Part shown: one piece after another, positions 32,527 to 46,394 of the stretch
Layout of the letters: the number at the start of each line of letters is the position of its first letter
Position numbering within the stretch: position 1 is the first letter of the stretch
Assembly (NCBI GenBank): GCA_005408345.1
Contig: SEMN01000180.1
Location: forward strand, 558,001 to 622,000
DNA from: Macquaria australasica
Lineage: Eukaryota > Chordata > Actinopteri > Centrarchiformes > Percichthyidae
Reading direction: 5' to 3'
Length of the DNA: 64,000 bases
Translations under genes and position numbers: made by a program
The notes under the pieces: generated by a model
Told to the model about the DNA's origin: nothing
The model's input: only the letters and a program-made list of their open reading frames with translations
Databases searched by the model: none

Positions 32527-35500
32527 ATGCCTGGATTTTCAGACCGAGATCGTGGCAGAGATAGAGGGTAAGTCGAGTGCCAGCTCTGGGTCTCTCAACG
32601 TTAGCCAAGACCAACAGCTTAGCGGCAGAGCTGTCATGGCTGTACTCTCAAAACAAGACAGCCGTAGCTCATGTCGCCACCGGTTTTTATTCAGCCGCAT
32701 TCACGTATTAAATGGTGAAAAGCCGTTTCTGTACGCTCAGGCGTCCCCGCATTGTCGTGTGTTTAATTTAGTCCGTTTCCCTGCCTATTAGAGGTAAAAT
32801 GGCAGCTAACGACGGCTCTGTGTCGGCGGCTGAGCAGCAGTTTGTTATCTGGTCACGTGACGCAGTGCACGTCCGAGACGAGGATCTGTGTCGCAGTGGC
32901 CCCATTTACTTTTAATAAGTCGCTTTCCATCAGTAGTGTCTCCTTGTGTCTTTTACTGGAGGTAAAGCTAAGTCCCATATTGCTCCCGTCTTCTCGTGCA
33001 TAATCGGGCCACGTCCATCTCAATTCACTAATCTTTCAACAGTTTAATGTTGTAACCTTACAGGTGAGTATTTATGTACGAGTACGGCAATATCCAAGTG
33101 CTGGAAATGTATATTTAGCACTGTTTAAGCAGTATTGGGTTTGGCTATATAAACTAACTATTTGCTTTACAAACACTAGGCATCTCTGGCATTTTGTCCA
33201 CATCATCTCTCACTGTCAACAGTTTGATAGTTAATGTTAAAGTCCACAAAGCACAATTCAGTTCCAAGTTTTGCCTCTAGGTTATAAACTTTCTCTGTTT
33301 GGAAGACTGTGTCCTACTTCACAAATGTCGATTAAACTGTCTTTTAAAGCCGTTTTACAAATTTAAAGCCCCTTTCCCTTTTGTGTAATTTATCTATGTG
33401 GTGCTAAAACAAACAAAAAAAAAAAAAAACAGGGAAGAGAGGAATTTAGTCCAGAAAAGTTCATATGTAGTTTGCAAGGCAGTGTTAAAGGAACACTCAA
33501 GGTATCAAAGTTCATTTATTTGTCGTTTTACAACGCAGGGTTGCACAATGAAATGTAAGTTGTAGGTCCTTCATGCTACACACACACAAATATTTAAATT
33601 AGAATTAAAAATAAAATAAAACAATATATACAGTTACTTGCATATAGTTAAATACATACATACTTATAAAGTTGGGAGTGACGAGAGACAGTAAATTTCC
33701 TATAATGCAAGCAATAGCAACTATTTGTCGTTCAAACCACACCAAGGCCAACCTGAGATGACCCTGACGACATTACTATGCATCATCAGGGGTATTTTTT
33801 TTAAACTTGAAAACTTTCATAGCCTGAGTAGTACTAATCACGACTAGTTAATTGACCTTTATGTGAGCAATCGATGAAGTGCCCCTTTTAATAAGTGCCG
33901 TATCTGGCTGAGATTTATGTTATGCGTCCCTCTCTTTTACATAAGGTATGGTGGAGGACCCCCTCGTTTTGGTGGTGGTGGAGGAGGCAATAGGGGCGGA
34001 CCTCCTCCAGGAAAGTTTGGCAACCCTGGTGAGAGGCTGCGAAAGAAGCACTGGAACCTCGACGAGCTTCCAAAGTTTCAAAAGAACTTCTACCAGGAAC
34101 ATCCAGATGCCACTCGCAGACCACTTGTAAGAGATGCTTCTAGCTGTTTCTCTTTTCTACGTTTTAATTGGAGTTACCGTTTCTTTTCTCTTTAACCCTA
34201 AACTAATACCTAAAACAAACATTCCAACTCACACAATCAGTGTTTTTTTCCTGCTGTTTCATGTGCCCTTGTGTGTATTGAGAGTGGTCATTTTTTTAAA
34301 TTTCCTTTTCCAATTGCAGCAAGAGGTTGAACAGTACCGAAGAAGCAAAGAAGTTACGGTCAAAGGCAGAGATTGCCCCAAACCAATTGCAAAATTCCAC
34401 GAAGCTGCATTTCCAAGTGAGTAGAAATTCATGCTCCACCACACAAATAATCTTGAATAGTCCCTTGCCTCTTTTGCCGAAATACGTTAGATATTTCAGC
34501 ATACCGCGTCATTGTCAAGAGCTTTGACGTTCAACAATGTACCTTCTTATTCTTCAGGCTACGTCATGGATGTTATTGGCAAACAGAACTGGACTGAACC
34601 AACTCCGATTCAGTCTCAGGGGTGGCCAGTTGCCCTGAGTGGCAAAGACATGGTTGGCATCGCTCAAACTGGGTCTGGGAAAACCCTTGCTGTAAGTGAT
34701 TTTCCAATTTAGATTTTACAGACCTTTTCTACTCGGCACCCATTTGAGGTGATCTGTTGTCACCCTTGCTTCCTAAGGTCTTTAAGACATACCACTTTTG
34801 CCAAATGTAAACTTAGACCCGTTAGAAAGAAGTCTGAAGCCTATTTTGGACCTTCATATACCAAGCAATATACCAGCAAGTTTTAGATACTGTAGATGTG
34901 GGGGCATGGCAATTCTGGCAATGTTGTACTCTTAAGTGGGTTTAGCCAATTTATTTATTCTATATTGTTTATTCAGTTATTCTGATTTGTTTGTACCAAT
35001 TTAGTTACAGGATTCTGCCAGAAGTAATCTTCTGTACCTCTCAGTTAGACTGGCTTCATTACGCTGTTGCCCAGAGTGATGGGCTCAAGATTGCACAGAA
35101 TGATGTGGATATGAAAATAACCATTTAAGATAAGATATTGCAGCTTATCTAACCTACCATTGTTAACACTCGTCAGCTAAAAGAGAAGAAATATAACCTG
35201 CTAATGTTGTGGAACTTAATGACTCTTAGGCAGCTGGAATGCTGATGTACTCCTGGGCACTAGGAGTTAAAATGTATATTTAGAGGTCTGTCCTTTTTAT
35301 TTTTATTTTTTTAGTACCTTCTGCCTGCAATTGTGCACATCCAACATCAACCATTCTTGGAGCATGGAGATGGACCTATCGTAAGTAAAATATAAGAGAA
35401 ATATCTTGTTCCTTTGTGTGATTCTGTTGTCTCTGTTAGCACAGAATGATATTGACAGTCCAATTTTTGTACTATGTGTGAGGAACAGGAAATTATTTTT

Positions 35501-35965
35501 AGGCTTTCACAATATTATAACTAAAGGCCCAGATGATGCCTAGTTTTCATATCATACTGGTCGATATATCGCTCTGTCTATGACTGAATATCCACCTTTT
35601 TCTGAATTTCGATGTGGTGTGCCACACAAATAAGAAACCAGTGAGGCTGCTATCTTTTGTGTGTTAAGTTTGTGAATGTCTTGTGTTTCGCCTGGCTGTA
35701 AGAAGAATTTTGTCTTTGGTGACAAAGGTGTCCAAGCGGTACCATAATATTATGGTATCATGTGGGTCTCCTTTTGGGAGAGGGCAGATAAAATATGATT
35801 GCAGCTTGACATGCCATGGCACGACCGAAGCATGCTACACTGAGCTAGTTTAAGTGGGGTAGTTGTGGTCCTGGTCTGCAGGGATCATTCTTACTTGATT
35901 CTGGTGAAGTTACCGTCTGATGATTGTCCTACATGAATGGATAAAGACAAACGTTGTTGTAACTG

Positions 35966-36033
<68 letters not shown>

Positions 36034-39000
36034 ATATGCGTGCATATTTGATGTAAAAGATGCTTTACGCAGTTCAATATGGTTTTGAAAAGTGTTATCC
36101 ATCTTTCTTTAGTGCTTGGTGCTGGCGCCAACCCGTGAGCTGGCTCAGCAGGTGCAACAAGTGGCTGCTGAATACGGCCGGGCCTCCCGTCTCAAGAGCA
36201 CATGCATCTACGGTGGTGCACCCAAAGGACCCCAAATCAGGGACCTTGAGAGGGGTAAGCTTACTTTGTTACTCTCACTATGCAAATGTTACTCACTTAA
36301 TTCGACTCGTCTTTGCTATCAGGCATTTGTTTTACAATTTTTAAGGTTTGATTGGTTTTCAGTTTAAATGTGTAATATTGTGTTTTTTCTGTTTTGATTT
36401 TTAAGGTGTTGAGATTTGCATCGCTACCCCAGGTCGTCTCATTGACTTCTTGGAGTGTGGTAAGACAAATTTGCGTCGTTGCACCTATCTGGTGCTGGAT
36501 GAAGCTGACCGCATGCTGGACATGGGATTTGAACCTCAGATCCGCAAGATAGTGGAACAAATTCGGGTAAGTTATGTTGTTTTCTTTCACTTAGAAGACA
36601 ATTGACATTATTGTTGAGAAAATCTCAGTGTCACACAAACATGATTACTGGGGCATTCTTACATTTTTTAACAGTTAAATGCGAGTGTTACATTTACTTT
36701 GAAGCTGCAAAATAGTGTTGAAGTCCTCCTTGTCTTTACCAGCCGGACCGTCAGACCCTGATGTGGAGTGCCACCTGGCCTAAGGAAGTTCGCCAGCTGG
36801 CTGAGGACTTCCTGAAGGACTACGTCCAGATCAACATCGGGGCACTGCAGCTCAGTGCCAACCACAACATCCTGCAGATAGTTGATGTTTGCAATGACAT
36901 GGAGAAGGAGGACAAGTGAGTAGAGGATTCCTACCTCTTTATTAGCATCAGTCATCTGATGTGATGGGAAAAACTTTGTGTCAGTCCTTGGCCAATTTAA
37001 ATAAATTCTTAAATCAGTCCATTACTGTACTTGCGTCAGCTTCACTTAGCATTTCAAATCATTTAAATTAGTAGGGAACTTTAATGGGCCAGTTGAAAAT
37101 GTCTGTTTTAGTGACAGACTAAATTTTTTAAGTTTTGTCTCTTCTCTCTCAGACTGATCCGTTTGCTGGAGGAAATAATGAGCGAAAAGGAGAACAAGAC
37201 CATTATTTTTGTGGAGACCAAAAGGCGTTGTGATGAGCTCACCAGGAGGATGAGAAGAGATGGGTATGGATCTCCTCTTCTATCCCCTCAAAGGATGTAT
37301 TTTCCTTGTTTTAATTCTTCTGTTCATCTGGAAAGTTAACATTTAGGCTATGCCAAATGATAACTATTTGGTGCGTTAGTGTTTAATGTTCAATCCGTCT
37401 GTCACAGCTGGCCGGCAATGGGAATTCATGGAGACAAGAGCCAGCAGGAGAGGGACTGGGTCCTTAATGGTAAGATTTACTAAATGACACTGCAAGTTGC
37501 AGTTTCTAAAAAAAAAAATATATATATGCAAGAGTCATTGTCACAGCCTCCTATGTAATTGAATTAAATACTGCCCCTCTCCCTTCAGAGTTCAGATATG
37601 GCAAAGCTCCAATCCTCATCGCTACAGATGTTGCCTCCCGTGGCTTGGGTCAGTATGCCATTGAGTAGCATCACTTTCTTATCAGTGTTATACTTACTTT
37701 AAAGAAAGTGGTTTTGCTTTCTTTAACTTTTCTATGCATTTTCTGAGTTTTTCTCACCTTAAGGTGGAGTCTTTGTGGCAGGCGCTAGGCATGACAGTCC
37801 CAGGCCTCGAGAGGGAAAAGGATGACATATTGGAAGTGCTCAACTGGCTTGCCACCCAGTGGGCCTAGAGAGGTGAAGCTCTTGTGTGCCAGTGATCTTC
37901 AAAAGGCTGTGTGGCTAAGCCTTTGTCTCTGATATGCTGTTGAAATACACACACATCTGTTCTCTGTCCATGGATTTCACCTGACAAATGCCATCCAGCT
38001 GTTTCCAACTCAAACGTAAAAAAAAAAGATATGCTTGATGTTGTGACTTTTGCCTTGCATGCTGTTGTGTTAGAGAGCGCTGTATTGCAAGTCACTTGTT
38101 TGAGATTTGGAACATTTGTTACCTTTCGGAGCTTGTATCACATAGCATGGGTGCTTGTGAGCCTGTCCAAGCTTTCAGTTGTTTTCTTTTCCCGTCAAAG
38201 TGCTGGATTTCCTGAAATGGAGAGAGCAATTTGAAATCTTTTATTTGTCTCTGAAAATTGATGAGACCTGGCACATGTGTTTAGGGGGTAGTGGGAACAT
38301 CTAGTGAGAGGAGAAAGAGAGTGAGACAGCTCAAACCAAAGTTCCTCCCTCGCCTGCGTTTTATAGTCATGTCGAGACCTGCCAACGAGAGACATTTTCT
38401 CAAGTGAACACTGGCTTCTTGGAAGATCTTGCCTTGATGAGACTGATGAAGGGGGGTGGGGAGGGGGGGAATTGTTCTGTGCTCGGTGAGGGGTCCCACA
38501 GGGTTCAATGCTTGGGCCTTTGTCACTTTTTTTGAAGGGGCTCATGTTCAAATTAGTACTTGGTCTATTTTGTCTTGGCAAGACGTGCAGTGTGGCCTTT
38601 AATATCAAGCTTCTTTTGAGAGTGTACTGGGAAAAATGGACCTGCAAAAATGTACCACTGAATGGTCCTATATTGGCACATGAGGAGGCCCCAGTGCATA
38701 TCGTGGCCCAACTGCGTAGAAGCTCCTGGATGTCACTTGACAATTTGTGGGGGATTTCGCTGCATTGGGAAAGGACTAGTGAATGCATACTCCTTTATGG
38801 TAAGACTTAAATCCATTTTCTTTTCTCCCTTGGTTAACAAAAGGGAGAGTGAATGTCTTTTGGATCTTTTTGATTATGGTAAGCAATTGGAGTGTGCATC
38901 GTTTCTCTCTTCCCACAGTAGTATTCCCATGGAGTAGATTTGTACGCAATCTCATGTTGTTTTTAATACATTCCTTCCACAGCCCTAATGACCATTTTCT

Positions 39001-40872
39001 TCCCCAGCCTTCACAGTTGCTAACTTTTCCCTTTGATCTGGCTGTTGTGGTGTGCAAAATCCTGTGTGGCCCCCATGTTTTGTTTTGCCACACTGCAACA
39101 CTTTCACAGATGTGGAGGATGTGAAATTTGTCATCAATTATGACTACCCTAACTCCTCCGAGGATTATATCCACCGCATTGGACGCACAGCCCGAAGTCA
39201 AAAAACGGGCACGGCCTACACCTTCTTCACCCCCAACAACATGAAACAAGCCAGTGACCTGATCTCTGTGCTCCGCGAGGCCAACCAGGCCATTAACCCC
39301 AAGCTGATCCAGATGGCAGAGGACAGAGGAGGTAAAATCTGATACTTGTTTACTTTAATAATGGTTTTCAAGTAAGATGCAGTGTTTTTTTGTCTGTTTA
39401 TATCGGTGATTCATAGTGTCTTTTGTTAGGAATTTATATTTTAGATGGTTTGGATGAAATGATATAATCTTTACCTTGTCATTGTTTCAAAAGCCCCTTT
39501 CAGACATGCACCTTGTTATGTAAATGTGATGGCGATTTTAACATGTTGGTCTCATGTCTCAATAAACTGAAAAGCTCCAATCCTCATCACTTTCAGCACA
39601 GCACAAGTCTGAATATAATGCCGTCAGATTAACATCAAGGCTACAGCAGCACAGAGTAAATGCATGGTTTTTTCCACGTTCTGATAAGCACTAATAAATC
39701 TCACATAATTATTTCTTATGCACCTAATTAAGTCAGTAAAACAGGACACTGAATAAGACAATTCTAAGCTGTTGAAGAGATTCTTCTCATGTCAGACTAG
39801 TCTATAAAAATGTTTATGTGCTGAATGTCTGTTTTTTTCCTCGCAGTGCTTGGCAAGAGGTAAAACAAAAAAAAAAAACATGATTACAATCGCAATGATA
39901 AATAAACCAGTCCTCTAACCCCTTTATTTTTTATTTTCAATTATGCCCACTGCATGGAGAAAAATGCTTTACATGCATCATGTGAGTAAATACGAATGAT
40001 AGGAGAGTCCAAACTTAACATCTTCTCATTCAATGCTCATGCACAGTCAGACAATTTAAAACAGGCAGCAGAATTCTCTAATGAATAATGATTGTGTGTA
40101 ATGTATTATGAAACTGATGATGTTTATTAGGAGGGTGAACGTTCCTAGCACTCACTTTGTTCATTAATCAAGGTTTCAGAACCAAAAGAAGTTTTAAAAT
40201 TATGTCTGTATAAAGCCATAATGAACTTTTTTGTAACAGATACTCACGTCTGAAAATCAAAAAGCCAATGTGGCATATTTCATGTCTGAAAAGGGCTTTA
40301 TTTATCTCATAAGTGTCTTAGTATCGCTGACATGTTGTAGGTTCAGTGTATTAATAGTCTGAACCCACTCTACTCTCTCCCCTTTTGTCTCTCTCCCATC
40401 TTCATCTCATCCAGGTCGTGGAAGGGGGGGAAGAGGTGGCTACAAGGATGACCGTCGGGATAGGTATTCCGGGGGCGGGAGGAGCAACTTTGGCGGTAGT
40501 AGTTACAGGGACAGGGACAGTGATAGGGGGTTTGGCAATGGGCCGAAGAGTGCTTTTGGTGGCAGTAAGGCCCAAAATGGTGGCAGCTATGGAGGCAACA
40601 GTGGTAGCTCTAGTGGTAGCTATGGCAACAACAGTTATAACAACAGCAATGGACAGGGTAACTTTGGTGCTCCAGCAAACCAGGTGGGTGCCTTTGGTAA
40701 CCAAAGCTTCCAGGGCCCCCCTCAGTTTGGGGCCATGCAGAGGGCCACTCAGAATGGCATGAACCACCCGCCATTCCCATTCAACTCTCAGCCACCACCA
40801 CCACAGGCCCAACAGCCACCACCCCCACCACCAATGGTGCCCTACCCCATGCCACCACCCTTCCCACAGTAG
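32527..40872 (+). CDS. ddx5: DEAD-box RNA helicase DDX5 (p68), 635 aa
   Basis: Thirteen exons: 32527-32567, 33946-34126, 34320-34416, 34558-34691, 35315-35380, 36113-36254, 36406-36566, 36743-36915, 37153-37263, 37408-37469, 37589-37648, 39110-39331, 40415-40872. All phases agree. It is an ATP-dependent RNA helicase that acts in nuclear splicing, microRNA processing and transcription co-regulation. Motifs in order are Q-motif Gln125, AQTGSGKT (142-149), PTREL, TPGR, DEAD (252-255), SAT (283-285), FVETKR, ATDVASRGLD and HRIGRTAR (431-438). The N-terminus (GERLRKKHWNLDELPKF, FYQEHPD) fits DDX5 better than DDX17, as does the adjacent polg2. The tail from 484 is Gly/Ser/Asn-rich and ends Pro-rich, unlike the mammalian C-terminus. 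The intron between the two halves of ASRGL-DVEDV is 1461 bp. AATAAA lies at 41226 and 41232. Confidence 0.97.
35969..36031. repeat. (TA)n microsatellite in ddx5 intron 5
   Basis: About 31 TA units, roughly 80 bp upstream of the sixth-exon acceptor. Confidence 0.97.
37649..39109 (+). other. ddx5: Long ddx5 intron 11 with non-repetitive content
   Basis: The intron interrupts the helicase motif V region and is among the largest in the coding part of the gene. Its content (about 37760-38800) is balanced in composition and shows none of the microsatellites or dispersed repeats seen in other introns. No snoRNA or microRNA hairpin was identified by eye. Confidence 0.5.
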
Positions 40873-42479
40873 ATATGATATACGCACAATATATGGCACC
40901 AACCTGATTTTGGTTTAGTCTTGAAATCTTACAGTATGATTATTATTATTATTGTTATTGTTGTTATTATTTGTACTGTTTAACTTTTGTTTTGCTTACA
41001 GCAGGGTTGGAATTATTCAGTAAACCCAGAGCATTAAATGGAGTCATAGACACGTCTCCTATAGTGCAACTATGATCGCTGCACTTTTCCTTGACTGTTT
41101 TTTGTTACATTCCTCAGTAATTTATTTTTACTAGGTAATGCAGTGTTTTCAGTTTGTGGTATGTTTAAAGTGATGTAATGAAGATCATATAAAAAGGGTG
41201 CGTGTGGCCCTTTTTTTTAAAAAAGAATAAAAATAAAATGGTAAGAAAATGGGACTTTGGTGTTGTGTTGTCTGTGTGGGAAGTTTGGGTCGCAAGAATT
41301 ATTCAAACTGTTTTGACGTGGATCTTGATGCCTCTAAACTAGACGTGAACCTTACAGTATCAGGAATGCCGGATTTGTAAGCCACAGGCCTGAAGACATT
41401 TTTAATCTTAGAGGTTACAAAGTGAGTTGGTTTGATGGCAGATGGAAAGAATGAAAAAAGCCACACTTTGCATTTGGCATACCAATATTGAGCTAACTTG
41501 TAAGAAACAACGCTGCACAGAAATTAAAATAATGCACATGTTATTGAGCATCATGGATGTTCAATGGCCCACATTTGTTTGAGCCACTGCCTTATTCAGC
41601 CCAACTGAACTTTCCAGAGCATGTTAACACTTTTCTTCAGGACTGAAGTTGCCACTGAGGCCACTGAAGTCAGATCCTCGTATCTTTTTCTGGGAATTTG
41701 GGGGTTTTACTAACTTTTAGAGGAGTTCACATCCTACAATTTAAAAACTACCCCGTGGTGGATATTTTGTAGGCTGATTGCGATATTTTTTTTAGACTTG
41801 ATCTCTTTAAATTTGTCTACTTTTAAGCCAACAAAGAATAAATAAAGTATTTCCTCGCCAGCATTTTGTGAAGACGAGGCTTTGGAACAGCACAGATTTT
41901 TATGTCGGTGACACTTAAACCACTGTATTAAAAAATATGTAAAATATAATGTTTCAGTATGTTGTTTACCTCACTGGGACTAGTTTGGTATTCCTTTGTA
42001 TCGGTTATGAAAAGCAATACCGTTTGACTAAAAAAATAGAAAATTGAAAGTTAACACAAAATATAAAAAATCTAAGTTAAAAAGACACTTTTTTGGTCCA
42101 AATTCTACCGAATATGAAGTATGTTAAAAATGTTTTTAAAAAAGTGGTTATTTCAGAAAACGTGTAGCGAAACGCGTCACCTGACGTCACCCGGTTCGTA
42201 ACCCGGATGTACATGTGTCATTTCTGGGTCCTATATTATTTCATGAGAATTTCAAACTGAAGTATATCAGTCAACATCACCTCGCCGAGCCTGGACTTCT
42301 GTGTTCAACAGAAAACGTGAACTGTTTATTTTGCTTTGAGAAAGGTCACTTGCTGGATTAAGGCCTAGCTTATATTTTAACTTAAACAGTTTCTTCTACG
42401 TTAGCATTTAAGTTGTATTTGGACTGCTAGCTGTAAAGAGGGACCTTTGGATTTACCGACGTTTTCTCCGCTTCTCGTC
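40873..42479. other. ddx5 3' UTR and polg2 promoter interval
   Basis: The ddx5 3' UTR includes an ATT-rich stretch (about 40938-40975) and tandem AATAAA signals at 41226-41237. The remainder is non-coding and leads into the polg2 promoter. Confidence 0.65.
42182..42189 (+). promoter_or_regulatory. polg2: CRE-type palindrome TGACGTCA upstream of polg2
   Basis: A perfect full CREB/ATF consensus 291 bp before the start codon, in a locally CpG-richer stretch that also has acccggatgt, an ETS-like core. Placement suits a promoter element; function is inferred. Confidence 0.4.
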
Positions 42480-45400
42480 ATGTTATCTTACTGTGTCAGA
42501 AACGTCCCATCGGGGGGTCTGTCCGTATTAAAAACCTCACCGTGCAGCAGAGGACGCTGCAGCACATCACCGAGTGAGGATCTGGATCAGGTCAGCGCTC
42601 TGCTGCAGCTCTGTGTGGACAGATACTACATTTCACCTGGTCAGACCGACACAGAGCTGTTTCAGCGGGGGGTGGGCTGCACTTACGGACCTCTGGGCAT
42701 GGAGCTGAGGAGAAACCTGCTGGAGCAGTGGTGGCACTCTGTGACCAGGTCCACAGCTCAGGTGTTTGGGATAAACACTCTGAGCAGCAGCAGGGCAGCA
42801 GGTGGACTGAGGATTGTTGAGTCTGAAAATCTAACACAAATACTTGAACAGCGAGACCTGAGCAAGGAGCAGCTCATCCAGAAGGTACAGACGCTCCTTC
42901 AGAGGTCCCCATCTGTGAGAAGAAACTTTCTTCAAGGTAGAGTTCTGACATATTCCAGAGAGACTCGGTTGATTATTATACTGGTATGATTTGACAAGGA
43001 ATAGTTGTACTAGAATATACTGTGTAATAATCATGATAGCATGTAGTTTGGCTTGTACGTCAAGGTGATGGCAAGATGGACCATCATTGATCCGGCAAAC
43101 CATCACAGTGCTACAGTAAAATAACTTTGAGCAAGGCATGAACTCCCTTTCAGCTCTGCAGAATGCTGGAGTAATAACTGGCAGCTTTAAAGGCCTTTCT
43201 CGGCCTTGGTTGAGTCTATTCCAGTCCAAGCCCACCCATCATATATTATGTTTAGGTTCAGGATCATGGTGGTTATGGTTAGGGGCTTTAACAGTCTGCA
43301 AAGGAGCTGGGATTTGTACCCGTCAGATTTTGTAGAGGGACAGAAAGATAGCGCATCACTCATGACATCTCACCTCAACTTGTAACAAAACAGTTGAATC
43401 AAACAATGTTTTCCACCCTAACCGTCTTGTCTGTTAGACTGCAACATTGGAGTTAACTAAATACAAAAACAACAGCAATTAAGTCTTGGTTGTTCTCAGG
43501 TGCCTTGGAGCAGTTCGTCCCCTCGTTGGAGCTGGTGAACAAGAAGCTGCCCTTCGGCCTGGCTGAGACGGGTCTGTGTTTCCAGCCCTCAGATGGCTCT
43601 GGTTGGTGAGGCTTCATCTGTCTTCATTCTTGCACTTGCACTACTCTCTCTGCTCCTTCAAACCCAATACTGTTTGATGAGTTTATATTAATACTGCCTG
43701 TGTGTTATATGAAGACAAGTATGTTGACGTAATCAGATTTATCGGTGTCTTTGTTAGGAAAAATTCAATATCTCTAATAAATCATCAAACCTTTTCCACC
43801 CACTGTTATGGCCGTGGGACGCTAGCAATATGTACAACTCAGTCAATATTAATATGAAAGTTTAATATATGTATCGATCGACTAGACTCTTGTCTTTTTG
43901 GTTATTGTGGCCCTTTAAAAATAATCCAGGTACAATGCAGGGCAGCGTACACAGCTTAAACTGTTAACCGAGTGTTTTAAGGGTTTAAATAATTTCAGCA
44001 GAACATGAAGTGTTACTTATTTTTGCTTGGTAAACAAAAACATTTCGCTTTGTTATAGATGAGAATTGCAGCACGTAGCCTACAGTCAGCCAAACAAGCC
44101 CTTGTGATCATATCAGTTTTGATGGATATGATATCAATAATTGTTTGCATTTATGTTGTTGGTCCAGGTTTTCTGAGGCAAAAAAAGAGCATTGCTGTAT
44201 TTCATAACAGAATAGTGCTATTTAAATACAGTTAACAGCTAAAACAAATGTGTAGTGCTGCTGTAATTATAATATAATGGTTCTTTTTCTACCAGCCCAG
44301 CTGAGGTCACCCAAACGTCTCTGGTGTGGTTCTGCTCTCATCGTACCTCCGCCCAGTGGCTAGATCACTGGACGCGACAGAGACTGAAGTGGTGGAGGAA
44401 AGTGAGTATCTAAGGCAGTGTCTCCCACAGAACATTGTTTGTAGCCAGGGTAACATTTCAAACAAAGTGTTTCCGCATACACCTATTTGTACTTTTGTGG
44501 ATGAACAGGCACAGTTGAAGAAGTATATTTTTATTACTTAAAGATACACTCCCTGATCTTCCTGCAAGGCCCCCAAACACTAAATTTCCCCGCAGGAAGC
44601 TGCTGATGTTTTGAAATCTTAAGACTTGAGTTTCAAAAATCATCATTGAGATGATGTAGTATGCAATGACAAAGTCGAGGAGTGTATCCATTATTACATC
44701 AAGATAACTTCAGTTACATGAAATCAAATCAACCCTCGTCTTTTCAGTTCGCCCTGTCTCCATCAGACTTCAGCAGTAGTGACGTCCCAGAGGAGGAACT
44801 CGAGGAGGCGGCGTCTCGTGGTGTGAGGATCATCTACAGCTTCCCGTGGGGACAGGAGCCCCTGGAGACGCTGTGGAGCAGAGGCAACAAAAAGCTGCTG
44901 CAGACACACAAAGGAGTGCAATCCAAACTACAGGTCAGTCTCCTTCTGTTATTTAGGATCTTAATGTGGACACTGGCTGTTTTATATGTGTGTTGCCATT
45001 GCTGAAAAGTCACATAGAGGGTTGCAGTAATATATTATAGTTAATAATATAGGAATAACGCTTGATGGCATCGTGGAGATACTGCACTTGTTAAATAACG
45101 TGGTTAAATAACACCTGGTCAGAAGATTGAGGTGATGTTAGTTACTGTAGGTTAATTTGGTGACATTCAAACTAATATACTATATAGTAAAATGTACAGT
45201 TTGTTTAGGCTCCAGTGAAACTGTTTGTAACTCTTTGTGTACTGTTTTGTTTTTACCGAATTGTGAGCTATGCCAAAGACACGTTTTTTTCTGTCTTAAT
45301 AGACTTTTATCACAGCAGACATTTCGACATGTCATTACAGGAAAAGCACGTGTAATTAATAACAATAATAATGGCTGCATCCCACTAAGTTTTGCCTTAT

Positions 45401-46394
45401 CCGTGGCTCTGCTGTTGTGCATGATGAGATATATGATAAGAAACACAAGCAGCTATTCACTACTGTTGTTGCCTTTCTTCAGTGTGATCACATGCAGTGT
45501 TAATTGTCTTTCTAAACATCACTTCAGTGTCGAGATGGTCATAAGTCAGTTCCTCACGTTGTCTCTGTGACCGGGAACATGGACCGTGGCATGATGGCCT
45601 TTCTATCCAACTCACTCCAGCAGCTCAAGAAAGAAAACGGCAAGCAGAAACTGCAGCAGAGAAAGGTGATGACCCACAGCTGACCCACCTTCTCACTGGA
45701 CACTTTCCCTCTCTCTTGTGATGTGATTATTTTTAGTGTTCTTGCTTTACTCTGTATATCTTTCGCTGACTGAGATCTGGTTCACTGTTGAGTTCAGGTT
45801 CTGAAGTTGCATCCAGTGTTGGCTCCAGTCAAAGTGGCTTTAGACATTGGCCGGGGAGCAACTATGGAGCTGAGGCAGGTAAGAAAAATGTAAAAACAGT
45901 AGACAATTTTTATCTTGATTAAATCTGTGTGAGTCCACATTTAAAAAGTGACTGTGATAGAATCAGCACTAAAGTATTTAATTGAACTTGTTCACTGTGT
46001 AGGCGTTAGTCAAAGTAGATTACTGAGTATTTAATTATTTTGTAGGTTTGTGAAGGGCTGCTGCAGGAGTTTATGGAGGCTAAGATCTCTGCTTGGCCTG
46101 GATATCTCGAACCTCTGCCAAAATCGATGAACGCAAAGTAAAGTACAATTCAGTGTTGAAAAGCAGTTACCTTAGCAGTGTTTCTCTTGCTGTGGACTGA
46201 TGTGTGTCCCTGTGTTGATGCATTTTAGGTATGATGAGATGGGAGTGCTTTTCACTGTGGTGATCAGTGAGAACACGCTGGAGAGCGGCCTCCTTCAAGT
46301 CCGCAGCAGAGACACCACCATCAAAGAGACCATGCACATCTCTGAGATCAAGAACTTTATCTCCAGATACATTTCTGCTGCCGACAAGATCTGA
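42480..46394 (+). CDS. polg2: Mitochondrial DNA polymerase gamma accessory subunit (POLG2)
   Basis: Eight exons: 42480-42936, 43500-43605, 44296-44401, 44748-44933, 45528-45665, 45798-45878, 46046-46137, 46229-46394, giving 443 aa. The protein is the processivity subunit that binds POLG and primer-template DNA in mitochondria. The N-terminus (MLSYCVRNVPS...SRGRCSTS) is rich in Arg/Ser and poor in acidic residues, as in a matrix-targeting sequence. Next come the class II aminoacyl-tRNA-synthetase-like fold (YGPLGMELRRNLLEQWW, LPFGLAETGLCFQP) and the C-terminal anticodon-binding-like domain (LAPVKVALDIGRG to KNFISRYISAADKI). It lacks synthetase catalytic function, as known for the family. Length is slightly below mammalian POLG2. 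The start was chosen at the first ATG giving a plausible presequence. Its place next to ddx5 is conserved in human. Confidence 0.95.
45305..45395 (+). repeat. Single arm of foldback repeat family in polg2 intron 4
   Basis: Carries cacagcagacatttcgacat then aggaaaagcacgtg and aataatggctgcatccca, matching the left arm at 16925. Confidence 0.65.

Noticed and set aside
38195..38788. 197-codon minus-strand frame in ddx5 intron 11
   Set aside because: Antisense to an intron, no recognisable domain; kept only as part of the intron conservation question.
40402..40902. 166-codon minus-strand frame opposite the ddx5 last exon
   Set aside because: Shadow of the GC-rich coding exon; composition mirrors the Gly/Pro codons on the other strand.
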